Source: Tidjanibacter sp. (GTDB lineage Bacteria > Bacteroidota > Bacteroidia > Bacteroidales > Rikenellaceae). From it: DNA of 49,788 nt. The stretch lies in assembly GCA_017936605.1 (NCBI GenBank), contig JAGBFH010000012.1:1-49788 (forward strand), in the 5' to 3' direction. Positions 41,182 to 49,610 of the stretch are shown here, one piece after another (within the stretch, counting starts at the first letter, position 1; the number at the start of each line of letters is the position of its first letter). The position numbers and the translations under genes were made by a program. The notes under the pieces were generated by a model. The model had not been told where the DNA came from. It saw nothing but the letters and a program-made list of their open reading frames with translations, and did no database searches.

Positions 41182-42810
41182 ATGAAAAAGTATATCATAT
41201 ATCTCCTTGTGGCTATGACGCTTGTGGGCTGTGAGAGCACTCCCGCCGACATCCTTCAGGCCGAGCCCGACTATGCAACCATCACCCTCTCCTCTCCCTC
41301 GGTCATCATCGCCGAGGAGGGCGGTCAGAAGACCCTCTTTGTGGGCACCAACCGCACCGAGCTGGAGGCACTCTACGAGGCCGATTGGCTGGATGTGAGC
41401 GTCGAGGGTGCGGCCATCACACTCTTTGTGGACGCCAACCCTACGGGCCAGAGCCGTCAGGCTGTGGTGGATGTGGTTGCAGGCGATAGGCCCGATGTGG
41501 CCAAAGCACGCCTCAGGGTTGTGCAGAAGGGTGAGGGTACTGTGGACCTCTCGGCCGAGGCTACCGCCAACTGCTATATGGCTACCACAGGCTCCTCCTA
41601 CCTCTTCGACGCGAGCATCAAAGGTAATGGCGCAGGCGACGGTAGGAGTAACTACATAGCCCGCTACGGCGTGGAGATTGAGGGTGCAGCATACGCTTCG
41701 CTGGCGTGGGAGGCCACCTACGATGGCGACAAGACCCGCAGCACGAAGATTATCGAGGGTGAGCCCGTCTACATCGCCGAGGAGAGAGCAATCTACTTCG
41801 CTACGGGCGAGAGTGAGGGTAACGCGCTTGTGACCCTCCATAACGCCTCGGGTGAGATTTTGTGGAGTTGGCACATCTGGGTGTCCAATCAGGAGGTTAC
41901 GACCTCGATGGCCAACGACCTGGAGTGGATGGACCGCAACCTGGGCGCCCTCAGCAACAATGTGGGCGACATCGCAAACCGCGGTATGCTCTACCAGTGG
42001 GGCCGCAAGGAGCCTTTCCTGCCCTCGCCTGTGGAGTACCAGGAGGTGCCTATACACCGCTACGACGAGAACTACAACCTTCTGGAGAGCGAGGAGGAGT
42101 ACTACGCCATTCAGGCCGAAATTGAGGCCGCAAGGGTTGTCATGAATGTGAATAATTACCAAACCGGTAACGGTGAGATGGAGTGGGAGTATGTGGGCCA
42201 TCTGGCCCCCGTGGCACTCACCGCCCCCGGAAATATCGACTACGCACTCCAGCACCCCACAACCGTCTTGAGCTGTAGGGACGACATCGCCATCGGTGAG
42301 TATGTCTTCGACTGGTTCTTGGTGATGGATCTCGAGGGTGCAGGTGCCACTATGCAGCAGGCCGACTCGGAGCTCTGGGGCTCGGGCAATGCCGGTACGG
42401 ACTATAAGACCATCTTCGACCCCTGTCCTGTGGGCTATGTGATGCCTCCCAAGGGGGCCTTCAGCACCCTGCCCGATGGCTACGCCTGCACCTATGTGAG
42501 CGATGAGTGGCAGGTGAGCGACTACGGCTGGGAGTGGGCAGGTGGCAATGGCGACTACTTCCCCAGCAGCGGCAATCTGGATGTGTCGGGACTCATAGGC
42601 GAGACGAGCGAGAAGATGCTCTACTGGAGTGCCGAGACTATGGGTAGCGGCTCGCAGGGCTTCGGCAAGGCCGCCACACTCTTTGTGGCCTACAACGATG
42701 TCTACTATGGCGTCTACCCCTTGATGGACCCCGCCGAGGGTGCTTCGTGGTATAGCTACGGTGCGCGTTGCTTCGCCGCCTCCGTAAGGTGCGTAAGGGA
42801 GCAGAAATAG
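41182..42810 (+). CDS. BACON/FISUMP-like surface lipoprotein
   Basis: This 542-residue lipoprotein (lipobox TLVGC, Cys17) has one BACON-like domain (about 30-115), a short Ig-like part, and a C-terminal region (about 245-540) resembling the Fibrobacter succinogenes major-paralogous domain: WMDRNLGAL, MLYQWGRKEPF, then DPCPVGYVMP and YWSAE-type segments, ending in ARCFAASVRCV. Such domains occur in Bacteroidota surface and fimbrial-tip proteins. It starts 24 bp after the previous gene. Confidence 0.85.
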   Translation: MKKYIIYLLVAMTLVGCESTPADILQAEPDYATITLSSPSVIIAEEGGQKTLFVGTNRTELEALYEADWLDVSVEGAAITLFVDANPTGQSRQAVVDVVAGDRPDVAKARLRVVQKGEGTVDLSAEATANCYMATTGSSYLFDASIKGNGAGDGRSNYIARYGVEIEGAAYASLAWEATYDGDKTRSTKIIEGEPVYIAEERAIYFATGESEGNALVTLHNASGEILWSWHIWVSNQEVTTSMANDLEWMDRNLGALSNNVGDIANRGMLYQWGRKEPFLPSPVEYQEVPIHRYDENYNLLESEEEYYAIQAEIEAARVVMNVNNYQTGNGEMEWEYVGHLAPVALTAPGNIDYALQHPTTVLSCRDDIAIGEYVFDWFLVMDLEGAGATMQQADSELWGSGNAGTDYKTIFDPCPVGYVMPPKGAFSTLPDGYACTYVSDEWQVSDYGWEWAGGNGDYFPSSGNLDVSGLIGETSEKMLYWSAETMGSGSQGFGKAATLFVAYNDVYYGVYPLMDPAEGASWYSYGARCFAASVRCVREQK

Positions 42811-42860
42811 CGAGAAAACAACAAACAAAACATAATATCAATCAAACAATCAAACAAACT

Positions 42861-43025
42861 ATGAAGAGAACAAAAACAATCTATGAAGCGCCCTTTATGG
42901 AGGTCGCGGAAGTTGAGGTGGAGCGTGGCATCGCCACAAGCCCCTTTGGTGAAGCAGGTATGCCTGGTCAGGACTCCGGATTTATTGGCGGAGAAGGCGA
43001 AGATGAGGATAGCATTTGGATCTAA
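42861..43025 (+). CDS. 54-residue peptide of a lipoprotein operon (unknown)
   Basis: The peptide begins MKRTKTIYEAPFMEVAEVEV, continues ERGIATSPFGEAGMPG, and ends in an acidic, Gly-rich tail closing with Trp-Ile. It has no signal peptide or membrane segment. The design, basic start, Y-x-A-P, a run of alternating Glu/Val, an I-A-T/A-S step and a variable acidic tail, is one I associate with short ORFs next to Bacteroidota lipoprotein genes, but I know of no assigned function. The start at 42861 is chosen because the upstream 31 codons overlap the previous gene and look unrelated. It lies 15 bp before the fimbrillin-like gene. Confidence 0.7.
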   Translation: MKRTKTIYEAPFMEVAEVEVERGIATSPFGEAGMPGQDSGFIGGEGEDEDSIWI

Positions 43026-43040
43026 AATCGTGTCTGGAGT

Positions 43041-46000
43041 ATGAAAAAGATGATGAAAACTTGGGCCCTCGTTGCAGCAGCTGCAATGGGCCTCACCGCT
43101 TGCCAGAACGATTATGAGGAGCAAATCGAGGCAAAAGATAAAGTTGTTGTTAGCTTCTTGGCCGATGCAGCCGAGGGCCGTACTTCGGTGAATACCGAGG
43201 GTGAGGCTCCCGTGTTCGCTTGGGATGATGCAGAGAGCTTCGCAGTTCTCGAGCAGACCGACAAGCTCGCTGTGGCTACCGATGTGAATTTCTCGAAGAA
43301 AGAGAACGGCTCGGCAGAGATTACCGCAGCGTTTGACTATTATGAGTACGCAGAGGGCTACAAATATGTGGCGGTTTACCCCGAGACGGGCTATGTAAGT
43401 GGCGATTTTGCCGAGGCTACCCTCACTCTGCCCGCAGAGCAGACTATGGTGGCAGGCTCCTATGACCCTGCTGCCGACCTTATGGTTTCGAAGGTTGTTG
43501 CTACTGATCAACAGCCCACCGAGATTCAGCCCTTGCGCTTCACCCGTCTGGCGGCTGTTGCCAAGATGAACTTCAGGGGTATTGAGGCTGGCGAGAAGGT
43601 AGAGAGCGTAGTATTCCAGGCAAAGGGCAAAACCCTTGCTGGCAATGTTACCGCTTCGCTTGAGACCCCCTATGAGTTCACCGTAGCCGAGGGTGGTAGC
43701 AATAGCGTGACTGTCAAGGCCGCAGGCGAGGGTGCTGTCTATTTCACTCTGCTTCCCACCACTCTTGAGGTAGGCGATACTTTTACTGTAGCTGTTGCCA
43801 CCGATAAGTATCTCTATGTCAAAGAGGGTACTATTGCAGATAAAGCTCTTGAGTTTGCCGCAGGTATGGTTACCCGCTTTGGTGTAGACCTCACAGACAT
43901 AGACCCCAGCGACAAGTGGACTCTCGTAAGGGATGTGAAAGATATTAAGGCCGGTGATGTTGTGACCATCGCTTCGGATGCCAGCAGTGTTGTTATGGGC
44001 GCTAAATATAACAGCTCATATTATCCCTATGGCTCGCAGACTAATGTTGTGAAAGTCGGCGATTACCTCTATCACCCCATCACTCCCGAGGGAACAACTG
44101 ATGGTAAGAGTGTAATTCAGCAGTTGGTTGTTCTTCAGCCCGATGAGGCTAAGGACGCATTCTACTTCTATAACGGAGTAGACTACGATGGCGATAGCAA
44201 AAATGGTTTCTTGCGTGTGGAGTATTCAAATAAACTTTCACTCCAGGATAACCTCGATGCTAACTCGTTGTTCTATGTGGATATTGATAGCGAGAGTGGC
44301 GTAGCCTCCATTGTGGCTACAGATAGTGAGGAGGACAACAAGTATGTTTATTACTACCCCAGCGCTTCACTTACCTCCCGCTCTTTCAGAACCAAAGATT
44401 CTGCTCCTGCGGTTAACCAACATGTGCGCATCTACAAGATTCCCGGAGCAAAGGGTATTGTTGATGCTTCCTTCAGTGCGCCTACCAATATTACGCTCAC
44501 CAACGAGGCTGCAACAAATGCAATCTTCGAGGATGTAGTATTCAACTATGTTGACGGTTGGACTATTTCGGTTGAGAATGTTGATTCGAGGGAGTGGATT
44601 TCTGTATGGTATGACAATGGTAAACTCAAATATACTGTTGAGGCCAACAACGACTATAAATACCGTCAGGCTTATATAACGATTACCGCAAAGCGCGAGG
44701 GTAAGGAGGATATCACCGAGAATGTTTGGATTTATCAGAAGGGCCAGATTATGCCTATTGCCATAAGCGAGTTGAAAAATCAATCGATTATCGATTACAA
44801 TGAGTATCGAGTAACGGGTATTTTGGCCACCAAAGCCACAAAAGAGAGCGGCACAACCACTCTCCGTGACATTAATGGAAACGAGGCGAAGTTTACTTAC
44901 ATCCACACCACTGATGGTAAGACATTCCACGACAATAGTGACGATGTGAATGTTGGTGATGTTGTTACCATTGTTGGTGTTATCACGGGCAAGTCGGGAG
45001 ATGTGGCTACCTTGGGTGACAAGGATGATCCCGCAATTTATGAGGGTTACTACAATTTCTCGCTTGAGGTAGATCCCGACCACATTCCCTATACCGGTGG
45101 CAGCACCGAGATTACCATTACCAAAAAAGGTACTTTGGAGCCCTCTGCCATCACTATGACACCTTCGTTTGTTGCTTCCGAGGAGGAGTTTGCAGAGATT
45201 GAGTACAATGGTGGCGAGAAGGCAACCGTTACTTTCGAAGCAAACAATGGTGCACCCCGAATGGTTAGTGTTATAGTTACCGATGGCTATTACCAGACTA
45301 ATATTATTGCCGTTCAGGGCGCAGATGACAGCAAGGGCCTGACTTGGGAGCGTGTAACCGACGCATCCACTCTCAGGGCCGGCGATAGGGTGATTATCGG
45401 TGCTACGGATGTGAGTATGGCTATGAGTACCCAGTTGTATAACGGTGCAGATGAGACCTCGACTTCCGCAAAACGAAGTGCCGCGATAGCTACCAGACTT
45501 GGTAAATACTACATCGAAACTAACGATGCTGTGCAGCAGTTTGTGCTGATGAATGGTAGTGTGGCAAATACCTTTGCATTCTACGATGAGGCTCGCAAAG
45601 CATTCCTTGTTTCGACAAACAAGACTTCCAAGTATCTCATTAACCAGCCCTACATTGACGAGAACGCTTCGTTTGCTATCAGTATCGCAGACGGTATTGC
45701 GACCGTAGGCAATGTTGAGGGTACATATAGCGAGAACAAATTGTGGTATCACTCGGATATGTACTTCTATAGCGGTACTACCGAGTCCGAGGCCATCTGC
45801 CTCTATAGGCTCGCGGGCGTTACCAACCCCATTGTTCCTGTGGCTCCCGCAAGTGTTACCGTTCCCGAAGCAGATGAGTATGTTGTTGTTGCCGAGGAGG
45901 GCGTAGCGGCGGCTACCGCTATCGAGGAGGTTGTATTTAACCATGTTGGCGACTGGGCTATTTCGGTTTCGACCGAGGCCGAGTGGCTCAATGTGAACTA

Positions 46001-47240
46001 TGCAGATGGTAAACTCACCTACACCGCCGATGCCAACACGAGCATCGTTCGCGAGGCTACCGTAACTATCACTGCAACCCACGAGGGCGAGGAGAATCTC
46101 ACTTGGAGCTTCGGTGTTCTCCAGAAGGGCTCCGCACTGGAGATTTCCATTGCCGACTTTATCGCCAAGCCTGTGGATGTGAATGTTGAGTACAAGATTA
46201 CCGGTAGAGTTAAAGTAGTTCCCAGCTCCAACTCCAGTTCGGCAACCTATGAGATTGAGGATGAGGATGGTAATGTTGCCAAAGCTACTTATTTCTACAC
46301 CGAGTCTGATGAGTTGGTTAAGACCAATGATGAGATTGGCCTTGAGGTTGGCGATGTTGTAACTATTACTGGTGCAGTTGCTAAAACTAATGGTACTATC
46401 GGTGGCATTGCTAACTCCGTTACATACAAGGCTACCTACAAAGGTCACTACCGTTTGACTGCAACCGTAGAGCCTGCTATCGTTAGCTATGAGGGTGGCG
46501 ATGCAACCATCAGCGTTACCTTGGCAAAGAATGGCACTCTTGGTACTCTCTGCGCTCCCACTGCCGTTATTGGTAGCATTTCGGATAATGACTTTGCAAC
46601 AATGACCTACACTCCCGATGCAACTTCTGCAACCGTTAGCTTCGCGGCAAATGCTGGTGCACCTCGCGAGGCAGTTGTAACCTTTAGCTCTGGCTTGGCA
46701 GAGGCTTCGGTGAAAGTTGCTCAGGGTAGTGACCCCAACAATAGGGTTGGTTGGATGCTTGTTACCGACAAGAGCGAGTTGGCAGTTGGCGACAAGATTA
46801 TCATTGCAGGTCAGAACAAAGATTATGCTATCAGCACCTCAAATCAAAGCACTAACATTAGGGGTGTAGCTATTAGCAGGGTGGCTAGTTCGCTTCTCGG
46901 TGTAGACGAGTCAAGCGTGAGGGTGTTTACTCTGATGAATGGCTTCAAAGATGGCGAATTTGCTATTACTTATGTCGCCAGTGACAAAACTTACTATCTC
47001 TATACCGATAGCGCTACTTCTGATAGATTGAAAGTAACTCAAGAGCTCATATACAATTCGTCGTGGACAATAGATATTGATGGCAATGGTGGTGCATTCA
47101 TTGATACAACCTATGGCACAACGACTCCTACAACCAGGCGAATTATGTTGAATTATACAGATAGTAATCAGACTTTTGTCACATACAAGACTTCTACAAC
47201 TAATAAAGAACCTGTTTGTATCTATAAGTACTACGAATAG
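43041..47240 (+). CDS. Giant fimbrillin-like/BACON modular lipoprotein
   Basis: This 1,399-residue lipoprotein (lipobox LTAC, Cys at about 21) starts with a fimbrillin-family (Mfa-like) domain (about 25-290). After it come repeated modules: a lectin-like module beginning W-T-L-V-x-D / W-E-R-V-T-D / W-M-L-V-T-D at about 293, 775 and 1,240, two BACON domains (from about 475 and 945), two OB-fold-like domains of DUF5689 type (ISELKNQSIIDYNEYRVTG and ISIADFIAKPVDVNVEYKI) and two BACON-like partner domains. The segment of about 475-930 is thus duplicated at about 945-1,399. Its codon use is more AT-rich than that of its neighbours. An adhesive surface role is inferred. Confidence 0.85.
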   Translation: MKKMMKTWALVAAAAMGLTACQNDYEEQIEAKDKVVVSFLADAAEGRTSVNTEGEAPVFAWDDAESFAVLEQTDKLAVATDVNFSKKENGSAEITAAFDYYEYAEGYKYVAVYPETGYVSGDFAEATLTLPAEQTMVAGSYDPAADLMVSKVVATDQQPTEIQPLRFTRLAAVAKMNFRGIEAGEKVESVVFQAKGKTLAGNVTASLETPYEFTVAEGGSNSVTVKAAGEGAVYFTLLPTTLEVGDTFTVAVATDKYLYVKEGTIADKALEFAAGMVTRFGVDLTDIDPSDKWTLVRDVKDIKAGDVVTIASDASSVVMGAKYNSSYYPYGSQTNVVKVGDYLYHPITPEGTTDGKSVIQQLVVLQPDEAKDAFYFYNGVDYDGDSKNGFLRVEYSNKLSLQDNLDANSLFYVDIDSESGVASIVATDSEEDNKYVYYYPSASLTSRSFRTKDSAPAVNQHVRIYKIPGAKGIVDASFSAPTNITLTNEAATNAIFEDVVFNYVDGWTISVENVDSREWISVWYDNGKLKYTVEANNDYKYRQAYITITAKREGKEDITENVWIYQKGQIMPIAISELKNQSIIDYNEYRVTGILATKATKESGTTTLRDINGNEAKFTYIHTTDGKTFHDNSDDVNVGDVVTIVGVITGKSGDVATLGDKDDPAIYEGYYNFSLEVDPDHIPYTGGSTEITITKKGTLEPSAITMTPSFVASEEEFAEIEYNGGEKATVTFEANNGAPRMVSVIVTDGYYQTNIIAVQGADDSKGLTWERVTDASTLRAGDRVIIGATDVSMAMSTQLYNGADETSTSAKRSAAIATRLGKYYIETNDAVQQFVLMNGSVANTFAFYDEARKAFLVSTNKTSKYLINQPYIDENASFAISIADGIATVGNVEGTYSENKLWYHSDMYFYSGTTESEAICLYRLAGVTNPIVPVAPASVTVPEADEYVVVAEEGVAAATAIEEVVFNHVGDWAISVSTEAEWLNVNYADGKLTYTADANTSIVREATVTITATHEGEENLTWSFGVLQKGSALEISIADFIAKPVDVNVEYKITGRVKVVPSSNSSSATYEIEDEDGNVAKATYFYTESDELVKTNDEIGLEVGDVVTITGAVAKTNGTIGGIANSVTYKATYKGHYRLTATVEPAIVSYEGGDATISVTLAKNGTLGTLCAPTAVIGSISDNDFATMTYTPDATSATVSFAANAGAPREAVVTFSSGLAEASVKVAQGSDPNNRVGWMLVTDKSELAVGDKIIIAGQNKDYAISTSNQSTNIRGVAISRVASSLLGVDESSVRVFTLMNGFKDGEFAITYVASDKTYYLYTDSATSDRLKVTQELIYNSSWTIDIDGNGGAFIDTTYGTTTPTTRRIMLNYTDSNQTFVTYKTSTTNKEPVCIYKYYE

Positions 47241-47262
47241 TAATTAAAACAAGGCGAATAGT

Positions 47263-48738
47263 ATGAAATTCGTGAAAAATTTGGCTCTGATGGCTATGGC
47301 GGCGGTGGCTGCCATAGCCTTCACCGCGTGCGATGAGGTGCCTCAGGGTGAGCAGAAAAACCCCAATCTCAACCACGACCTCACTATCACCGTAGACATT
47401 GAGAGTGTGACCTCCCAGAGCGCTAAGGTGAAGGTGACCCACAACGGCTCCTCGACCGACACCTGGTATGGTTTCCTGACCAACGAGGTGACTCGCAGCG
47501 ACCGTGAACTCATCAAGGAGCAGGTGGATGCCTTCAAGGTGAGCGCAAGCACCATCTCGCTCCACGCAAGCAAGAGTTATGTGCAGATTCTCGCCAATCT
47601 CACCCCCGATACACCCTACAAGTACATAGCCTTTGGACTCTCCGAGGAGGGCGAGGAGTATGGCAACTACGGCGTGTTGGAGTTCACCACCCAGAGCCTC
47701 GGTGGTACCACCGGTGGTGGTGGCGGTACCGGCGGCGGCGAGATTATCAACGGTATGAAGGAGAACAGCGCCTGGAGCGTAGAGTACATCGGCAAGGGCA
47801 CCCTCTATGAGGAGGAGTATGACCACATCGTGAAGGTGACCAGTGTCGACCAGAACCCCTATATGATGACCGTTGTCTACGCCTCCGAGTGGGACCCCTC
47901 ACAGTTGCGCGACCTGGCCGAGATGCTCGTGGAGAGCAATATCGCCTATATCGAGGAGTTCAATAACTACTACGGCACCTCCTACACGCTGGCCGATATG
48001 CTCTTCGTGGGCGACGGCTACGACGCCTTCAACCTCTACCCCGGCTACTTCAAGGCTGTGGCTATCGGTGTGACCCCCGAGGGTAAGGTGAGCGGCCACT
48101 ACGCCGTGAGCGACACCTTCGAGGTCAAAGAGGAGGTCGCCTCGGCCGCCTTCCGCGCTTGGCTCGGCAACTGGGAAGTGGTGGGCAACAACGATGTGAC
48201 CTACACCGTCAACTTCTCCAACGGCTTGGCCAACAGGTATTTCTATATGTCCTACTGGGAGGGCGATATGGATTTCGTTGTGAAGGTTGACTATAATGCC
48301 GACCTCGACGCGCTCTTCTTCTACTCCCAGACCGTTCAGGAGGGTGTGAACTTCGGCGAGTATGGCACTGGTAACCTCTATTTCTACGGCATCGACCGCG
48401 AGGGTAGCCTCTACACCAATGAGAGCGGCGACTACGGCATCGCCATTGCCGGCATCCTCGACGGCGGCCAGAGGGCTATCGTGCGCTACGATGACGACTC
48501 GATGCAGGGCTATCCCTTCTTCGACTATATGCAGTTCATCGCCGACATTGATGGCACCTTCTATCGCCTCACCGATGCCGAGCTGCTGCAGATGCCCGCG
48601 GCTATGAATCCCGCAGGCGGTCAGATTGCGGTTTCGCCCTCCATCAAGCGTAGCCCCGAGGCGCTCCGCACCTCACTCCGCAAGCCCGAGTGTGTGTATC
48701 GCGCCTATCCCTCTATGTTTAGGCCCGCGAGCTTCTAA
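47263..48738 (+). CDS. Fibronectin type III-like surface lipoprotein
   Basis: This 491-residue lipoprotein (lipobox FTAC, Cys at about 23) has an N-terminal FN3-like domain (about 35-145: ITVDIESVTSQSAKVKVTHNG, then PDTPYKYIAFGLSEEGEEYG), a Gly-rich linker (GGGGGTGGG), and a C-terminal region of about 330 residues without a known domain. It is the last gene of the operon, 22 bp after the preceding gene and 48 bp before a terminator. Function is unknown; surface exposure is inferred from the family and operon. Confidence 0.82.
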   Translation: MKFVKNLALMAMAAVAAIAFTACDEVPQGEQKNPNLNHDLTITVDIESVTSQSAKVKVTHNGSSTDTWYGFLTNEVTRSDRELIKEQVDAFKVSASTISLHASKSYVQILANLTPDTPYKYIAFGLSEEGEEYGNYGVLEFTTQSLGGTTGGGGGTGGGEIINGMKENSAWSVEYIGKGTLYEEEYDHIVKVTSVDQNPYMMTVVYASEWDPSQLRDLAEMLVESNIAYIEEFNNYYGTSYTLADMLFVGDGYDAFNLYPGYFKAVAIGVTPEGKVSGHYAVSDTFEVKEEVASAAFRAWLGNWEVVGNNDVTYTVNFSNGLANRYFYMSYWEGDMDFVVKVDYNADLDALFFYSQTVQEGVNFGEYGTGNLYFYGIDREGSLYTNESGDYGIAIAGILDGGQRAIVRYDDDSMQGYPFFDYMQFIADIDGTFYRLTDAELLQMPAAMNPAGGQIAVSPSIKRSPEALRTSLRKPECVYRAYPSMFRPASF

Positions 48739-48786
48739 GGCGGCAGCTGGTAGTTTCGGAGAAACCTCCATCTAATGTAAATAAAT

Positions 48787-48829
48787 CTCACCCCCGAGCC
48801 CTCCCACAAGGCCTCGGGGGTGAGTTTTT
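48787..48829 (+). terminator. Terminator of the lipoprotein operon
   Basis: CTCACCCCCGAG (48787-48798) pairs with CTCGGGGGTGAG (48813-48824), followed by TTTTT. Confidence 0.92.
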
Positions 48830-48990
48830 GCGTTGAAGAGTGATGGATGACCATAGGGAGGATGATTGGAGGGGCTATAAGTCTTATTGGTCACATTCAT
48901 TTCTCCTCGAAGTTGAAGAATGGGCCGCTGTGTAATGGAGGTATGTACACTCCAATGCTAAACAATTTTCAAAAAAAGTTTGCGTTTTTT
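48830..48990. other. Spacer before tRNA-Gly with a short 9-bp-unit trace
   Basis: No gene is supported. At 48875-48901 the units CTATAAGTC, TTATTGGTC and ACATTCATT resemble, in order, CTATAAGAC, TTATAAGTC and ACATAAGCC at 1966-1992, a possible decayed copy of the 9-bp arrays. Confidence 0.4.
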
Positions 48991-49020
48991 TTGTGGGGAA
49001 GAAAAATTGCCCTATATTTG
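48991..49020 (+). promoter_or_regulatory. Promoter of tRNA-Gly
   Basis: TTG (48991-48993), a 19-bp spacer and TATATTTG (49013-49020) match the Bacteroidota consensus fully, 22 bp before the tRNA. Confidence 0.85.
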
Positions 49021-49041
49021 CACCCGCAAAACGAAATTAAT

Positions 49042-49114
49042 GCGGAAATAGCTCAGTTGGTAGAGCACAACCTTGCCAAGGTTGGGGTCGCGAGTTCGAG
49101 TCTCGTTTTCCGCT
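49042..49114 (+). tRNA. tRNA-Gly (anticodon GCC)
   Basis: The 73-nt cloverleaf has acceptor GCGGAAA/TTTCCGC with discriminator T73, D arm AGCTCAGTTGGTAGAGC, anticodon stem CAACC/GGTTG with loop TTGCCAA giving GCC, and T arm CGAG-TTCGAGT-CTCG-type. CCA is not encoded. Its 3' end is the target of an integrated element, shown by repeats of that end downstream and an integrase gene. Confidence 0.96.
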
Positions 49115-49117
49115 CAA
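49100..49117 (+). repeat. att-type direct repeat, copy in the tRNA 3' end
   Basis: GTCTCGTTTTCCGCTCAA, the last 15 bases of tRNA-Gly plus three, recurs identically at 49331-49348, 231 bp away; with one mismatch the match extends to 22 bp (49096-49117). Such tRNA-end repeats are the footprint of integrase-mediated insertion. Confidence 0.8.
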
Positions 49118-49122
49118 CGCAC

Positions 49123-49152
49123 AGCGATAATCGAAAGATTATCGCTTTTTTT
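49123..49152 (+). terminator. Terminator of tRNA-Gly
   Basis: AGCGATAATC (49123-49132), loop GAAA, GATTATCGCT (49137-49146), then a T-run. The outer ACGCAC/GTGCGT extends the stem. Confidence 0.93.
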
Positions 49153-49228
49153 GTGCGTTTCGCGGAAGAGTCCGCGACCATATAGACAATCCCTCCAAAC
49201 CTCCCTTTGATAAGGGAGGCTTCGCTTG

Positions 49229-49261
49229 GAGCGGAAAACGAGATTCGCCACGAGCGACCCC
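49229..49261 (-). repeat. Inverted, diverged copy of the tRNA-Gly 3' end
   Basis: The reverse complement begins GGGGTCGC and ends ATCTCGTTTTCCGCTC. It matches tRNA positions 49084-49115 at both ends (8 and 15 bases) around a diverged centre. It lies next to a C-run/G-run hairpin of the dispersed type (CTCCC-TTTGATA-AGGGAG, about 49201-49218). Confidence 0.7.
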
Positions 49262-49330
49262 AAAACTCCCCTTCCAGGGGCTGGGGGTGTAAAAATAGTT
49301 CGCGAGAAATGCCCGCGAATGCGGGCTCGT

Positions 49331-49348
49331 GTCTCGTTTTCCGCTCAA
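49331..49348 (+). repeat. att-type direct repeat, downstream copy
   Basis: It is identical to 49100-49117 and preceded by CTCG as in the tRNA. The 213 bp between the copies contain no gene, so this looks like the remnant of an earlier integration, with this copy likely to be the functional left end of the present element. Confidence 0.75.
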
Positions 49349-49379
49349 AGTCCAAAAGTTTTAAGGACAAAATCAAGCA

Positions 49380-49414
49380 AAACCCTTTGAAACATCGTTT
49401 CAGAGGGTTTTTCA
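49380..49414 (+). terminator. Hairpin terminator near the element boundary
   Basis: A 14-base arm (49380-49393) pairs with 49397-49410 at 13 of 14 positions, followed by a short T-run. It would insulate the element from tRNA transcription. Confidence 0.65.
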
Positions 49415-49477
49415 TTTATTGTCGGTAGGTATCGCTCCGACACGGTGGAGCCCCTACCCGACAGAGCCCGAACCTCG

Positions 49478-49541
49478 AAGTGTCCCTCCGAATATCAACC
49501 GTGAAAATAAGGGACACTTACTCCGAAATGAGGGGACACTT
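49478..49541. repeat. GGGACACTT repeats upstream of the integrase
   Basis: AAGTGTCCCT (49478-49487) is the inverse of AGGGACACTT (49510-49519), and GGGACACTT recurs at 49533-49541. CTCCGAA also occurs twice (49486-49492 and 49521-49527). Spaced short repeats between att and integrase gene are typical of integrase arm-type or excisionase sites; this assignment is inferred. Confidence 0.45.
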
Positions 49542-49610
49542 TGATAATTTTTCGACTTTCCACAAACTTTTCAGGCTGACAGTTGCCTACACTTTCTAAA
49601 AAACAGTCAG

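Larger units (their letters stand above)
49115..49610. other. Integration-scar region between tRNA-Gly and integrase
   Basis: This 496-bp region holds the tRNA terminator, a dispersed hairpin, the inverted and direct copies of the tRNA end, a second terminator (49380-49414) and GGGACACTT repeats. No ORF in it shows a recognisable domain. Confidence 0.7.

Noticed and set aside
36833..48738. The lipoprotein operon as a polysaccharide utilisation locus
   Set aside because: There is no SusC/SusD pair, glycosidase or hybrid two-component regulator.
49053..49415. Minus-strand frames over tRNA-Gly and the scar region
   Set aside because: They cross the tRNA gene and its repeats and have no domain; they are by-products of the duplicated tRNA ends.
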